DNA of 64,000 nt. It comes from Chitinophaga hostae. Its GTDB lineage: Bacteria; Bacteroidota; Bacteroidia; Chitinophagales; Chitinophagaceae. The translations under genes and the position numbers were made by a program. This document shows, piece after piece, positions 37,101-45,884 of the stretch (its first letter is position 1; every line of letters starts with the position of its first letter). The stretch spans positions 558,001-622,000 of the forward strand of contig NZ_JAGTXB010000002.1 in assembly GCF_018224885.1 (NCBI RefSeq). The letters are read 5' to 3'. A model generated the notes under the pieces. The model did not search any database. It saw nothing but the letters and a program-made list of their open reading frames with translations, and had not been told where the DNA came from.

Positions 37101-37443
37101 GGCATTTTACCTGTCACAAAATGCAAGGCCCATGCACCTGGATGCCTGGACGCCGGAGCATCAGAGCGCCAGTTATCCACGTTTGTCGATCCAGTACACC
37201 TCCAATGATACCAAATATTCCAGTTACTGGCTGCGCAAATCCGACTACCTGAAACTGCAGAATGTACAGCTGGGATATACCTTGCCCAAAAGTGTGATCA
37301 CGCGGCTGAAGATGCAATACCTGCGGGTGTTTGTATCCGGTCAGAACCTGGCCACCTTCAGCGGCTACGACGGCTTTGATCCGGAAGGAGGATATTACCC
37401 GTTATCAAGAACATGGGCATTTGGTGTGAACTTAAAATTCTGA
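34159..37443 (+). CDS. SusC/RagA-family TonB-dependent receptor with STN domain, locus 3
   Basis: An outer-membrane transporter of 1094 residues from the ATG at 34159. An in-frame GTG at 34126 is possible, and an inner ATG at 34225 begins the signal peptide proper (MKITAVLMMAALLQVQASVA). The STN domain (about 50-125) contains VSLKEVLQLIMTQSDYRLFY, and the carboxypeptidase-like domain begins near VSGSVTDASGQPLPGVTVL. The plug has VVVGYGTQKKANLTGAVGTV and VLKDAASAAIYGSRAANGV. It overlaps the susD start region and precedes a GH116 gene, suggesting a beta-glucoside substrate. Confidence 0.94.
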   Translation: MKNDYRKQRLLYRPFFRKCLRIMKITAVLMMAALLQVQASVAFSQKKLNVNVKNVSLKEVLQLIMTQSDYRLFYNDNTLPAQKTVSVKLKDASLETVLSTVLAGTGFGYEIRPSGLVLIEPGVQMQGLIAVSGSVTDASGQPLPGVTVLNKSTGKGALTDDKGAFTLNVDGNAVLTFSLIGFTSQEVPVNNRATVDVVLRTSTSNLDQVVVVGYGTQKKANLTGAVGTVNVAQAFKSRPVTNTQELLAGTVPGLNVSKGSGAVGSGASLNIRGTSTIGNSSGVLVLIDGIPGNINTLNPNDIANVSVLKDAASAAIYGSRAANGVILITTKKGAASAEPVVDVSSGVGVQQPQFRLDFVGAADYMKLWDQALVNDGKAPVYGQKGQDDLKAGKLPDNRWYKDIYKKNTVINNNYAAVSGQKDNIAYRISGSYDYQDGTLPNNDYRRYTVRPDVSIKLRENLSVSANIQYTETQITEPQGGTTGWQSQAARISPVSPIYAATGQYGLGSSMAGNPIAGVNEGGVNKNKVKELMAIFDITYSPLKNWNITGNYAKYSYDGFLSSRLNTYNLYDDNGNVAAVKNQVNSLSNKSDASYRNTLQLLTDYTFSTGLHHFKGLLGYSQELYNTSNFYASRDGIPFAGLDVLDIGTLNKQNGGNANDVAIRSVFGRLNYDYDGKYLLEANMRADGSSRFAPGHRWGVFPSFSAGWNIHRENFMADNIGWISELKLRASWGILGDAEKVGYYAAASILNFVPNIYGFNNSIVAGAYTDAAVNMNLSWEEAKLANIGLDAGFLQNKMGFTIDYFVNNRDKILYQAPVSLELGLNAPYTNLLAMQNRGLDASVYYKDKLGDFNWGVNANVSFSKNKITNLAGTGPWITGNAYTAENNQYQLPYGLQATGLFHDADEIKKSPDQGPNVFPGNIKYKDENNDGKIDGNDRVILNTKVPVRYALNLNAGWKNFDFSANIYGTMNTYRYISGYEGWAFYLSQNARPMHLDAWTPEHQSASYPRLSIQYTSNDTKYSSYWLRKSDYLKLQNVQLGYTLPKSVITRLKMQYLRVFVSGQNLATFSGYDGFDPEGGYYPLSRTWAFGVNLKF

Positions 37444-37448
37444 TGATT

Positions 37449-39083
37449 ATGAAAAAGACCAGCATTTATATAATTGTTATCATAGCAGGATTACTGCAAA
37501 GCTGTTCCAAATTTTTGGACAGAACACCATTATCAAACGCTACCTCGGAAGGATTCTGGAAAACGGCCACCGATGCGGAACAGGGCATTAATGCCTTATA
37601 TGCTACGTTGCCCGATAGCCGCGATTTCTGGCGGGATTGCAGCAGCGATAATTCCGTGATGACCAACGCATGGGGAGAAGGGGGAATGGGATATATCTGC
37701 CAGGGCAGCCAGTCGGCCACGGACGATTATATCAAAGAAGAATGGAGATACGATTACATTAACCGGGCATTGACCGCCATAGATAAACTCAACGGCATGA
37801 CGATTGATGCTGCTAAAAAGAAGCAATATATGGGAGAAGCCCGCTTTATATTGGCCCTCCGCTATTTCCGTATGGCGCAGCTTTATGGAGATATTCCGCT
37901 AATCAAAGAAAAACCGGTTTCCATAGAGGAATCCAATGTAGCAAAGCGTCCTAAGCAGGAGGTGCTGGATTATGTGGTAAAGAACGTAGATGATGCTATT
38001 TCCATGCTGCCGGATGCTTATACCGGCGCCAATACCGGTCGTATTAACAAGGCGGCCGCGATGATGCTGCGCGCAAATGTATACCTGTACATGGGCAGCT
38101 ATAGAAAATTTCATGGCGGTGCAGATGATCCGTTGTTATGGAAAGAAGCGGCTAAATCAGCGCAGGATGTGGTAAATACCGGCGCCTACGGATTGGAGAA
38201 TGATTACGCTTATCTTTTTAAACACGAAGCGAATAATGCCAATAAAGAAGTGATACTGGCATTTCAGTATATCCAGAATGAAATTACAAACATGTTGCCG
38301 GTGCTGGCATTGCCTACCGGTTGCTCTATCACAGGGGAAGGCTGGGCGAGTTTTTGTCCTACCCGCGACCTGGTAGATTCTTATGAATGCACAGATGGGA
38401 AAAACATACAGTCGTCGGCGTTATACAGCAAAACAAATCCCTGGGAAAACCGCGATGCCCGTTTGAAAAAAACATTCCTGTTGCCCGGAGTGCCCTGTCT
38501 GCGCCCCGATGGCAGCTATTCCCCTTATGAGCCGCATCCGTCTTATAACAAGCCGGAAAGAATGAATAATGAAGGTGGTGGCTTAACAGGTTTTATGTAT
38601 CTCAAATTTGCAGAGCCCGACAATCCCAAGCCAGAGGAAGCCTTCATGAACTTCCCGCTTTACCGGTATGCAGAAACATTGTTGATCCTGGCAGAAGCAC
38701 TCAACGAATATGACCCGGGTAATCATATGATTGTAACAGCAATGAACCAGGTAAGAGCCCGCGCAGGTTTACCGGGGGTAGACGGATTACTCGGTAACCA
38801 GGCTACCATGCGGGAGAAGATCCGGGATGAACGCCGCCATGAGTTTGTAGCGGAACATAAAAGGTATTTTGATATTTTACGTTGGAAAACAGCAGAAATA
38901 GTACTGAATAAACCCGCCTACGGTATTAATCAGAATGAAAAAGCAGCGATCGGAGACTGGACCCAACCGGCATTTAAAGCGCAGGACAGAACATTTAATC
39001 CACTGAAACATTATACCTGGCCTATACCCCAGGAGGCCCTCGATAAAAATAAAAACCTGGTACAAACCAATTCATGGAAATAA
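37449..39083 (+). CDS. SusD/RagB-family lipoprotein, locus 3
   Basis: A lipoprotein of 544 residues from the ATG at 37449 (MKKTSIYIIVIIAGLLQSC, Cys19). An ATG two codons earlier overlaps the SusC stop. SusD features include YMGEARFILALRYFRMAQLYGDIPL, INKAAAMMLRANVYLYMGSY, FPLYRYAETLLILAEALNEY, RDERRHEFVAEHKRYFDILRW and YTWPIPQEALDKN. It should cap the SusC of locus 3. The GH116 gene starts 3 bp downstream. Confidence 0.93.
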   Translation: MKKTSIYIIVIIAGLLQSCSKFLDRTPLSNATSEGFWKTATDAEQGINALYATLPDSRDFWRDCSSDNSVMTNAWGEGGMGYICQGSQSATDDYIKEEWRYDYINRALTAIDKLNGMTIDAAKKKQYMGEARFILALRYFRMAQLYGDIPLIKEKPVSIEESNVAKRPKQEVLDYVVKNVDDAISMLPDAYTGANTGRINKAAAMMLRANVYLYMGSYRKFHGGADDPLLWKEAAKSAQDVVNTGAYGLENDYAYLFKHEANNANKEVILAFQYIQNEITNMLPVLALPTGCSITGEGWASFCPTRDLVDSYECTDGKNIQSSALYSKTNPWENRDARLKKTFLLPGVPCLRPDGSYSPYEPHPSYNKPERMNNEGGGLTGFMYLKFAEPDNPKPEEAFMNFPLYRYAETLLILAEALNEYDPGNHMIVTAMNQVRARAGLPGVDGLLGNQATMREKIRDERRHEFVAEHKRYFDILRWKTAEIVLNKPAYGINQNEKAAIGDWTQPAFKAQDRTFNPLKHYTWPIPQEALDKNKNLVQTNSWK

Positions 39084-39086
39084 ACG

Positions 39087-41744
39087 ATGTCATCTATGGG
39101 AATTGAACGCAGAAAGTTTTTAAGAAATATTGGATTAACCATGGCAGGAGCAGTTACACTGCGCCTGCCGGTGGTTGGACGCGCGATAGCAGGAAACAGT
39201 CATCATCTGCTCACCACCAGGCAACCGGATGCTGCATGGATTGCTTCCCTGTATGAACGCGGCACGGTAACCACCTATCTGAAAAGCAGGAATGAACTGC
39301 AATACATCGGTATGCCGGTCGGTGGCATTATGTGCGGTACCGTGTATCTTGGTGGCGACGGACGTTTGTGGTTATGGGATATTTTTAATAAAAACCAGGA
39401 AGGGATAGAGCCTAAGGAAGTGCCTTATAATGCAAACGTATTGGATGGCGGAAAAAAAGTCCGTTCCCGGGATGGGGCCTGCTATATCGCACCGTCAAAA
39501 AATATCCGTCCGCTGGACCAGGGATTTGCGTTGCAGCTCACTTATGGCGGGCAAACCATTATCCGCTCATTTGATGAAGCAAGCTGGCCGGAGATCAGCT
39601 TTGAAGCCACCTACCCGATGGCCACCATCCGTTATGCTGATCCGTCGCTCCCGGTAGCGGTTACGCTGGAAGCCTTTTCGCCGTTTATTCCGTTGAACGA
39701 AGATGATTCAGGATTACCCGTTACTATCCTGTCTTATAAAATAACCAATACCGGTAAAACACCGGTTACCGCCACTGTACTGGGCTGGTTGGAAAACAAG
39801 GCGGCTATTTACAGCGCCGGTGATGCGCATGAGCGGGTGAATACCGTGGTGAATGAAAAGAACTGGCGCGGTGTGCATGCTACGGTACGGGTGAAATCCG
39901 GTAGCAACGAAGCATTCAGTAAGCAATATGATTATGGTAATCTTTGTCTTGCTGCGCTGGGCAACAAGGTAATGGTAAATCCGCAGCTGCCGGCCGGTGG
40001 GTTGTCCGCCACCAGCTTTACGATGATGTCGGCAAAACAGGCGGTAAAAGGTACCGGTGAAAAATTGACCGGTAGTGTGGCCATCCGGAATACAATACTA
40101 CCTGGAAAGACTATACGAAATGATTATGCCATCAGTTGGTATACCCCAAACCTGTATTTTAATAATATCCAGGGAGAAGGCCGGTATTACACCAACAAAT
40201 TTACGGATGCCGTAGCCGTGATAAATTATGTACAGAAAAATTACCTGCGGCTGAGCAGGGAAAGCCGTTTATGGAAAGATACCTGGTATGATGCTACGTT
40301 GCCCTGGTGGTTTATGGAGCGTACCTTCCTCAACATATCCACGCTGGCCACCACCACTGCGCATCGTTTCCGCTCGGGCCGTTTTTACGCTTGGGAAGGG
40401 GTAGGCGCCTGCGACGGTACCTGTACCCACGTATGGCAGTACGCACAGGCAGTAGGCCGTATTTTCCCTGCGCTGGAAAGAGATACCCGGCAACGGGTAG
40501 ACCTGGGCATCGGTCAGATGCCGGATGGCGGTATTCTTTTCAGGGGGGAAGCGGAAAAGCGGCCCGCGATCGACGGTCAGGCGGGTACCGTGTTGCGTAT
40601 TTACCGCGAACACCAGATGAGTAAAGACAGCAGCTTCCTGCAACACAACTGGGCTAACATTAAAAAGGCCGCGTTATTTATTATCCACCAGGACCGTAAT
40701 GGCGACGGGATGGAAGATACACCGATGGAAAATACGCTCGACGCCGTATGGGATGGTGAAATTGCCTGGATAGTAGGATTGTGTATCGCTGCTGTAAAGG
40801 CAGCATCGCTGATGGCGGCAGAAGTGAACGACAAAGAATTTGAAACTATCTGTAATGACTATACGCAGAAAGGACAGCGCAATATGGAATCGCAGCTGTT
40901 CAACGGCGAATACTTTATTCATCAACCGGATAAGTTGAAAGGACGTTCCGTAATAGGTTCTTATAATACCTGTCATATCGACCAGGTATATGGACAAAGC
41001 TGGGCATTCCAGGTAGGTATGGACCGGGTGATAGATAAAGAAAAAACGTTGTCGGCTTTAAAAGCATTATACAAATACAATTACAAACAGGATGTGGGTC
41101 CTTACATTGCGGCGCATCCTGGTGGCCGTCCATATGCACTGGCCGGCGAAGCCGGTATGATCCTGAATACCAATCCACGCAACGAGGAATTTCCTTTCGG
41201 TGTAAAAAATGCGTGGCAGCTGGGATATTTTAACGAGTGTATGACCGGGTTTGAACACCAGGTGGCCTCGCATATGATGGCAGAAGGAATGACGGAAGAA
41301 GCACTAACGCTTACCCGTGCCGTACATGACCGCTATCATGCGTATAAGCGCAATCCTTTTAATGAAATAGAGTGCAGCGATCACTATGCCCGCGCCATGG
41401 CCAGCTACGGTACTTTTGTTACTGCCAGTGGCTTCCGCTATCATGGCCCGAAAGGCTTTATGGCATTTGCTCCTGCCCTGAATAAAGATCATTTTAAAGC
41501 GCCTTTTGTTACCGCTGAAGGCTGGGGTACCTATACACAAAAGGGAGGTCAGCATACGTTGCACCTGAAGTACGGAACATTGTCACTGCAAACATTGCAG
41601 TTTGCCCATACCGGTGTGAAGCTGGCGATTCTCGAAGGCCGGGAGGCGCCGTTGCATTTTACGGAAGAAAACGGATTTGTTACACTCCCGGTGGGACTGG
41701 TGCGCCTGCATGCAGGGCAATCCCTTAAAATTACAATTGCATAA
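39087..41744 (+). CDS. Glycoside hydrolase family 116 (GBA2-like beta-glucosidase/glucosylceramidase)
   Basis: An 885-residue exported enzyme with a twin-arginine signal (ERRKFLRNIGLTMAGAV). The N-terminal beta domain begins YIGMPVGGIMCGTVYLGGDGR, the usual GH116 opening. The C-terminal (alpha/alpha)6 domain has the likely nucleophile Glu437 in FYAWEGVGACDG and the acid/base Asp552 in NTLDAVWDGEIAW, at positions close to Glu441 and Asp593 known in a characterised GH116 enzyme. CTHVWQYAQAVGRIFPALER is also typical. It would release glucose or another sugar from beta-glycosides, possibly glucosylceramide. It is cotranscribed with susCD and an RbsD-like gene 2 bp downstream. Confidence 0.9.
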   Translation: MSSMGIERRKFLRNIGLTMAGAVTLRLPVVGRAIAGNSHHLLTTRQPDAAWIASLYERGTVTTYLKSRNELQYIGMPVGGIMCGTVYLGGDGRLWLWDIFNKNQEGIEPKEVPYNANVLDGGKKVRSRDGACYIAPSKNIRPLDQGFALQLTYGGQTIIRSFDEASWPEISFEATYPMATIRYADPSLPVAVTLEAFSPFIPLNEDDSGLPVTILSYKITNTGKTPVTATVLGWLENKAAIYSAGDAHERVNTVVNEKNWRGVHATVRVKSGSNEAFSKQYDYGNLCLAALGNKVMVNPQLPAGGLSATSFTMMSAKQAVKGTGEKLTGSVAIRNTILPGKTIRNDYAISWYTPNLYFNNIQGEGRYYTNKFTDAVAVINYVQKNYLRLSRESRLWKDTWYDATLPWWFMERTFLNISTLATTTAHRFRSGRFYAWEGVGACDGTCTHVWQYAQAVGRIFPALERDTRQRVDLGIGQMPDGGILFRGEAEKRPAIDGQAGTVLRIYREHQMSKDSSFLQHNWANIKKAALFIIHQDRNGDGMEDTPMENTLDAVWDGEIAWIVGLCIAAVKAASLMAAEVNDKEFETICNDYTQKGQRNMESQLFNGEYFIHQPDKLKGRSVIGSYNTCHIDQVYGQSWAFQVGMDRVIDKEKTLSALKALYKYNYKQDVGPYIAAHPGGRPYALAGEAGMILNTNPRNEEFPFGVKNAWQLGYFNECMTGFEHQVASHMMAEGMTEEALTLTRAVHDRYHAYKRNPFNEIECSDHYARAMASYGTFVTASGFRYHGPKGFMAFAPALNKDHFKAPFVTAEGWGTYTQKGGQHTLHLKYGTLSLQTLQFAHTGVKLAILEGREAPLHFTEENGFVTLPVGLVRLHAGQSLKITIA

Positions 41745-41746
41745 GG

Positions 41747-42292
41747 ATGAAGAACTATTTTCATATAGCCGTTGCTGTTATAAGTTTGTTTTCCTGCAAG
41801 CCGGAAAACCGGCCTGTAGCAGCAGGGAATACAACCGGGTGGAAATCGCAGCTGGATAGCGTGTTGCCGCTGCTAGGCCATCGCAACTGGATCATTATTG
41901 CAGATAAAGCGTTTCCGCTGCAATCGGCCCCGGGCATGGTATACATTAATACTGATGCCATGTTGCCGGAAGTGGCCAGCTATACGCTGCATGAGCTGGG
42001 CAAAGGCACTCATGTAAGTCCGTTGCTTTATCTTGATAAAGAGTTGTCGTTTGTGCCGGGATCTGCGGGTTACCGTGATTCGCTGCAAACTATTTTTAAA
42101 GGACAGGCTGTACAAACATTGTTACACGATTCTGTTTTTGCGAAGATGGATAAAACGGCAGGGCTGTTTAAAGTAGTGGTGTTGAAAACAAATACTACCC
42201 TTGCCTATTCTTCTGTTTTTATTAACCTGGATTGTAAATACTGGAGCGCCGACAAAGAGCAGCAGCTGCGTGCTGCCATGAAAGCCAATTAA
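41747..42292 (+). CDS. RbsD/FucU-like lipoprotein
   Basis: A 181-residue protein with a lipobox (SLFSC, Cys17), so it is likely a membrane-anchored lipoprotein. The mature part contains LLGHRNWIIIADKAFPLQ, which resembles the GHgDxIvlaDaxfP core of the RbsD/FucU pyranase/mutarotase fold, and a C-terminal SSVFINLDCKYW. RbsD and FucU interconvert sugar anomers or ring forms in the cytoplasm. A lipidated relative next to a GH116 enzyme could act on the sugar it releases, which is an inference. It starts 2 bp after the GH116 stop. Confidence 0.6.
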   Translation: MKNYFHIAVAVISLFSCKPENRPVAAGNTTGWKSQLDSVLPLLGHRNWIIIADKAFPLQSAPGMVYINTDAMLPEVASYTLHELGKGTHVSPLLYLDKELSFVPGSAGYRDSLQTIFKGQAVQTLLHDSVFAKMDKTAGLFKVVVLKTNTTLAYSSVFINLDCKYWSADKEQQLRAAMKAN

Positions 42293-42327
42293 AAATATCC
42301 TACCTTCCGCTCATAATTGATAAGAAA

Positions 42328-42885
42328 ATGGCGGAATTAAAATTGTTTATGGTCCTGTTGGGATGCAAGCCGGAAGGGCGTCATACCGAACAACATGATG
42401 TGTTTTTCGGGATTGGTTACCAGTTGAGGGATCTCATTCCGGATATGCAGGCTTTTTGGCCGGAGGCGAAAGACAAACTGCATATTGATGGATGGAGGGA
42501 AGTGAATACGGTAGACGGGCATCAGGTCAGTGTGGTGGAGAAAGAGGCGACGACCCAACAGGACATGCAATTATTTTTTCTGAACCTGGGTGGCTATAAG
42601 CCCAATGAAATGGAAGAGTTTCATTACAAGATCCTCAGCGTACAAAAAGATATTGGCGCATCTATCCGGGCATCTAAAGAAACCACTTTTTTTAAGCATA
42701 CCACTTTTGACGGCGCTGCTTCACACGTAGATGATAAGTATGGCGTGGATGTAGATGATGTACATGCGGTGAAGGACATCTTACCGGCATACCTGAAAGA
42801 AAAGTATACGCTGGATATAAAGCCCGCAACTATAACGGCGGTAGATGATATTCACCTGGGATATTTTCAGCTGAGTAAGATATGA
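42328..42885 (+). CDS. DUF1543-family protein
   Basis: A 185-residue cytoplasmic protein. LKLFMVLLGCKPEGRHTEQHD, with FFGIGYQLRDLIPDM next, is the recognisable DUF1543 opening. A second copy-like segment occurs at LFFLNLGGYKPNEMEEFH. The function is unknown. Its stop overlaps the ATG of a Crp-type regulator by 4 bp (ATGA), so the two are co-expressed. Confidence 0.88.
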   Translation: MAELKLFMVLLGCKPEGRHTEQHDVFFGIGYQLRDLIPDMQAFWPEAKDKLHIDGWREVNTVDGHQVSVVEKEATTQQDMQLFFLNLGGYKPNEMEEFHYKILSVQKDIGASIRASKETTFFKHTTFDGAASHVDDKYGVDVDDVHAVKDILPAYLKEKYTLDIKPATITAVDDIHLGYFQLSKI

Positions 42886-43421
42886 ATCAGTCATTGCTTA
42901 TTGCCTGGGAGCAATACCGGGATCTTTATGAGGAGATCAGCGTACCTGCCCGCACTATTTTGCTGGAAGAGGGAAAGGTGGCCCGGTATGCCTATTATAT
43001 CAGGGAGGGCGGCGTACGTGCCTGGTTTAATAATAAGGGCAAAGAAACCTCTTTCCAGTTCTTTTTTGAAGGGGAAGGCGTATCTGCTATGGAGAGTTTT
43101 CGTACGGGACAGCCCAGTATGTATACAATAGAAACATTGTCGGCCGCCAGGTTACTGAAGATCTCAAAAGAAAATTTTGACCTGATCGCCGATAGCACCC
43201 CGGGATTTAAGGCGGCGCTGGAGGAGGCCGTTTTTCAGCGTTTATTACATTACCGCAAATTGTTTGTTTGCCAGATCAGGGATACGCCGCAGGAAAGATA
43301 TGCGACGCTGGTGGCCGACCAACCCCATATTCTGCAGCGGGTTCCGCTTCAATATATTGCTTCCTACCTTGGTATTACCCCGGTTTCCCTGAGCCGTATC
43401 CGGAATAAGTTTCAAAAATAA
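42882..43421 (+). CDS. Crp/Fnr-family transcriptional regulator
   Basis: A 179-residue regulator. The N-terminal cyclic-nucleotide-binding-like jelly roll spans about 15-125 (VPARTILLEEGKVARYAYYIREGG) without an obvious cAMP-binding RS motif. The C-terminal helix-turn-helix is VPLQYIASYLGITPVSLSRIRNK. It overlaps the DUF1543 gene by 4 bp. The ligand and targets are unknown; an oxidoreductase gene downstream on the same strand is a candidate target. Confidence 0.88.
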   Translation: MNQSLLIAWEQYRDLYEEISVPARTILLEEGKVARYAYYIREGGVRAWFNNKGKETSFQFFFEGEGVSAMESFRTGQPSMYTIETLSAARLLKISKENFDLIADSTPGFKAALEEAVFQRLLHYRKLFVCQIRDTPQERYATLVADQPHILQRVPLQYIASYLGITPVSLSRIRNKFQK

Positions 43422-43490
43422 TTTCTTAACAATTGTAAAGAGATGCTGTTTTGAGCCGGCCGATCTTTGGCAGACAACAATCAGATCTTT

Positions 43491-44447
43491 ATGAATGCAG
43501 CAATTGTAACAACTGCCGGACAGGTACCACAGTATGGTTTTTTCACTGACCCGGTAGCGGGTCCCGGTGAGCAGCTGATCAAAATAAAGGCGGCAGCCCT
43601 GCATCCTATTGTAAAGGCCATTGCCGCGGGTAAGCATTACTCGGCGGCGGGAGGTGACCAGCCCTTTATAGCCGGGGTAGATGGGGTAGGTACGAGAGAA
43701 GATAGGACCCGGGTTTATTTTGGCAGTTTGCGTAAACCATATGGCACGATGGCGGAGTATAGCGTGTTGGGTGAGAAGTGGTGTGCGCCGTTGCCCGATA
43801 ATATCAGCGACAGTGTGGCAGCGGCTGTTTTCAACCCGGCAATGTCGTCCTGGCTGGCGTTAAAATACCGCGGACAATTACAGCCGGGAGAAACCGTACT
43901 GATACTGGGCGCCACCGGTGTAGCCGGAAAGCTGGCCGTGCAGGTGGCAAAGGAACTGGGTGCGGGCAAAGTGATCGCTGCGGGCCGTAATAAGGCGGTT
44001 TTAGCGCAGCTGCCGGTCCTGGGGGCAGACGTGTGTATTTCGCTGGATCAATCGCCGGACGACCTTATAAAGGCCTTTGCCGCTCAACCCTATGATGTGG
44101 TGATTGACTACCTGTGGGGAGCGCCGGTGAGTATGCTGCTGGCGGCTATTACCGGTAAAGCGTTAATGAAAGAAGGGCCGCGTACCCGCCTGGTGCAGGT
44201 GGGCGCTATGGCAGGAGACAAGATCCAGCTTCCGGCGGAAGTGCTGCGCAGTTCCCGGTTGGAAATACTGGGCAGCGGTGGAGGAAGCATCGCACCGGAG
44301 GCTATTTTGAGCACCTTTCCTGAGATTATAAAATGTGTTGCAGCGGGTAAACTTAGCATCGATATCTGCGAGGCGCCGTTGAAAGATGTGGCTGCGGTGT
44401 GGAATCTTGAAACGGGTAACGGAAGCAGGATGGTGTTGCTACCCTGA
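43491..44447 (+). CDS. MDR-superfamily zinc-independent alcohol dehydrogenase/quinone oxidoreductase
   Basis: A 318-residue medium-chain dehydrogenase/reductase from the ATG at 43491. The N-terminal GroES-like domain has VAGPGEQLIKIKAAALHP, and the nucleotide-binding motif is LGATGVAGKLAVQVAKELGA (about residues 140-160). The zinc ligands of classical alcohol dehydrogenases are not apparent, so a quinone-oxidoreductase-like role is more likely. The substrate is unknown. Confidence 0.82.
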   Translation: MNAAIVTTAGQVPQYGFFTDPVAGPGEQLIKIKAAALHPIVKAIAAGKHYSAAGGDQPFIAGVDGVGTREDRTRVYFGSLRKPYGTMAEYSVLGEKWCAPLPDNISDSVAAAVFNPAMSSWLALKYRGQLQPGETVLILGATGVAGKLAVQVAKELGAGKVIAAGRNKAVLAQLPVLGADVCISLDQSPDDLIKAFAAQPYDVVIDYLWGAPVSMLLAAITGKALMKEGPRTRLVQVGAMAGDKIQLPAEVLRSSRLEILGSGGGSIAPEAILSTFPEIIKCVAAGKLSIDICEAPLKDVAAVWNLETGNGSRMVLLP

Positions 44448-44550
44448 CTCCGGACCGGTGAACAACTTACCATGACCGCCTGTCATTATGCGGTTGAAGC
44501 TGCCGGGGCATTTTTTTACTTTCGGGTTAACCAACCAATCATTAAAACGA

Positions 44551-45696
44551 ATGAAAAAAATTATCCTTGGCTGCCTCGCAACGGCGGCTGTTTCGGGTGC
44601 GTTTGCACAAAAGAAAGCCAGCATCACAGGGAAAGTTCCCCATGCCTTCAACAATGAATATATCTATCTCTTTAAAGCTGCCGGCAACGGCTACAACAAA
44701 CTGGATTCCGCGCTGGTGGAAAAAGGGGCGTTTAAGCTCAGCTATGCGGTGGAAGATACCGCAGAAGCGATGCTGACGATCCGTTTGAAAGGAGAGAAGC
44801 CGCTTAGTGGCAACCGGGCGGTATACATTACGCCGGCAGACAACCTGAAGTTTACCCTGAAAAAAACAGGCAGTGATCTGAACCTGATGGAAGGCGCTGA
44901 AATAAAAGGATCAGCGTTTACCAAACAACAGGATGAACTGGATGCCACGCTGGCTACCAACAAAAAAAGCATAGATTCCCTGCGCCGCATCGGACAGAAA
45001 ATGATGATGACGGAGCCCAGGGATACTACTGGTTATTACCAGATGAGCCTGGCTTTCGACGGGTTGCTCGAAACGCAGGATGCCCTCCAGGAAAAATTCA
45101 TGCTGGCACATCCCGATTACTATGTAAGTCTTGTTGCCCTGCGTAAAAAAATGGGCGGCCGTGTGATGGACATAGAAGGCACGCAAAAAGTGTTGGATAA
45201 ATTTTCACCCGCATTGCGGCAGTCAACCCTTGGTCTGAAAGCAGCCGAGTTGCTGAAAGCATCTGCTTTGCTGGCGGTGAACCAGGTGGCGCCTGATTTT
45301 ACTGCGCCTACACCTGACGGTAAAAATATGAAGCTTTCCGATCTGCGTGGAAAATATGTACTGCTCGATTTCTGGGCCAGCTGGTGTGGCCCCTGCCGTG
45401 CAGAAAATCCGAACGTGGTAAAAGCATACAATCGTTTCAAGGATAAGAACTTTGATATCTTAGGCGTATCGCTCGACAGAACCGGCGATCAGGCGAAATG
45501 GACCGCCGCTATTGAAAAGGATGGTCTTACCTGGCACCACGTAAGCGACCTGAAATGGTGGAAGAGTGATATCGCTAAACTATACATGATCAATTCCATC
45601 CCGCAGAACTTCCTGCTGGATCCGCAAGGACGCATCGTTGCCATGAACCTGCGTGGTGCGGCACTGGAAGAGGCGCTTGAAAAAATATTGCACTAG
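44551..45696 (+). CDS. TlpA-like thioredoxin-fold protein with DUF4369-like N-terminus, stand-alone
   Basis: A 381-residue exported protein. I chose the ATG at 44551, which begins the signal peptide MKKIILGCLATAAVSGAFAQ. The N-terminal DUF4369-like region begins ASITGKVPHAFNNEYIYLF. The C-terminal thioredoxin domain (about 250-381) has FWASWCGPCRAENPNVVKA and SIPQNFLLDPQGRI. Its active-site stretch is nearly identical to that of the locus 2 protein at 31101. It is apparently monocistronic, with a terminator about 90 bp downstream. Confidence 0.88.
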   Translation: MKKIILGCLATAAVSGAFAQKKASITGKVPHAFNNEYIYLFKAAGNGYNKLDSALVEKGAFKLSYAVEDTAEAMLTIRLKGEKPLSGNRAVYITPADNLKFTLKKTGSDLNLMEGAEIKGSAFTKQQDELDATLATNKKSIDSLRRIGQKMMMTEPRDTTGYYQMSLAFDGLLETQDALQEKFMLAHPDYYVSLVALRKKMGGRVMDIEGTQKVLDKFSPALRQSTLGLKAAELLKASALLAVNQVAPDFTAPTPDGKNMKLSDLRGKYVLLDFWASWCGPCRAENPNVVKAYNRFKDKNFDILGVSLDRTGDQAKWTAAIEKDGLTWHHVSDLKWWKSDIAKLYMINSIPQNFLLDPQGRIVAMNLRGAALEEALEKILH

Positions 45697-45787
45697 CAGC
45701 AACCGTATTGTATCGTTCATTTCCGGTATCGTATCTGTGCTATGCCGGCACGAATTTTTAATTCGGTGAAATGAATGACAAATGATC

Positions 45788-45819
45788 ACCCGTTCCGGTT
45801 TCCCGGGACGGGTTTTTTT
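45788..45819 (+). terminator. Intrinsic terminator after TlpA-like gene
   Basis: acccgttcc (45788-45796) pairs with gggacgggt (45805-45813) with one G-T pair, followed by a run of seven T. Confidence 0.82.
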
Positions 45820-45884
45820 ATAAAAAATGTAATTTATTTTATTACTTTTAATTCGTGTTGAGTTGACATTTAACGAATCCACGT

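Noticed and set aside
15561-42292. Recent tandem duplication as the origin of the three SusCD loci
   Set aside because: The three sets of proteins differ in length and sequence throughout, so they look like independent loci rather than recent copies.
42328-43421. DUF1543/Crp pair as a toxin-antitoxin module
   Set aside because: The Crp-like protein has a full regulator architecture and DUF1543 has no toxin-like features; the 4-bp overlap alone only shows co-expression.
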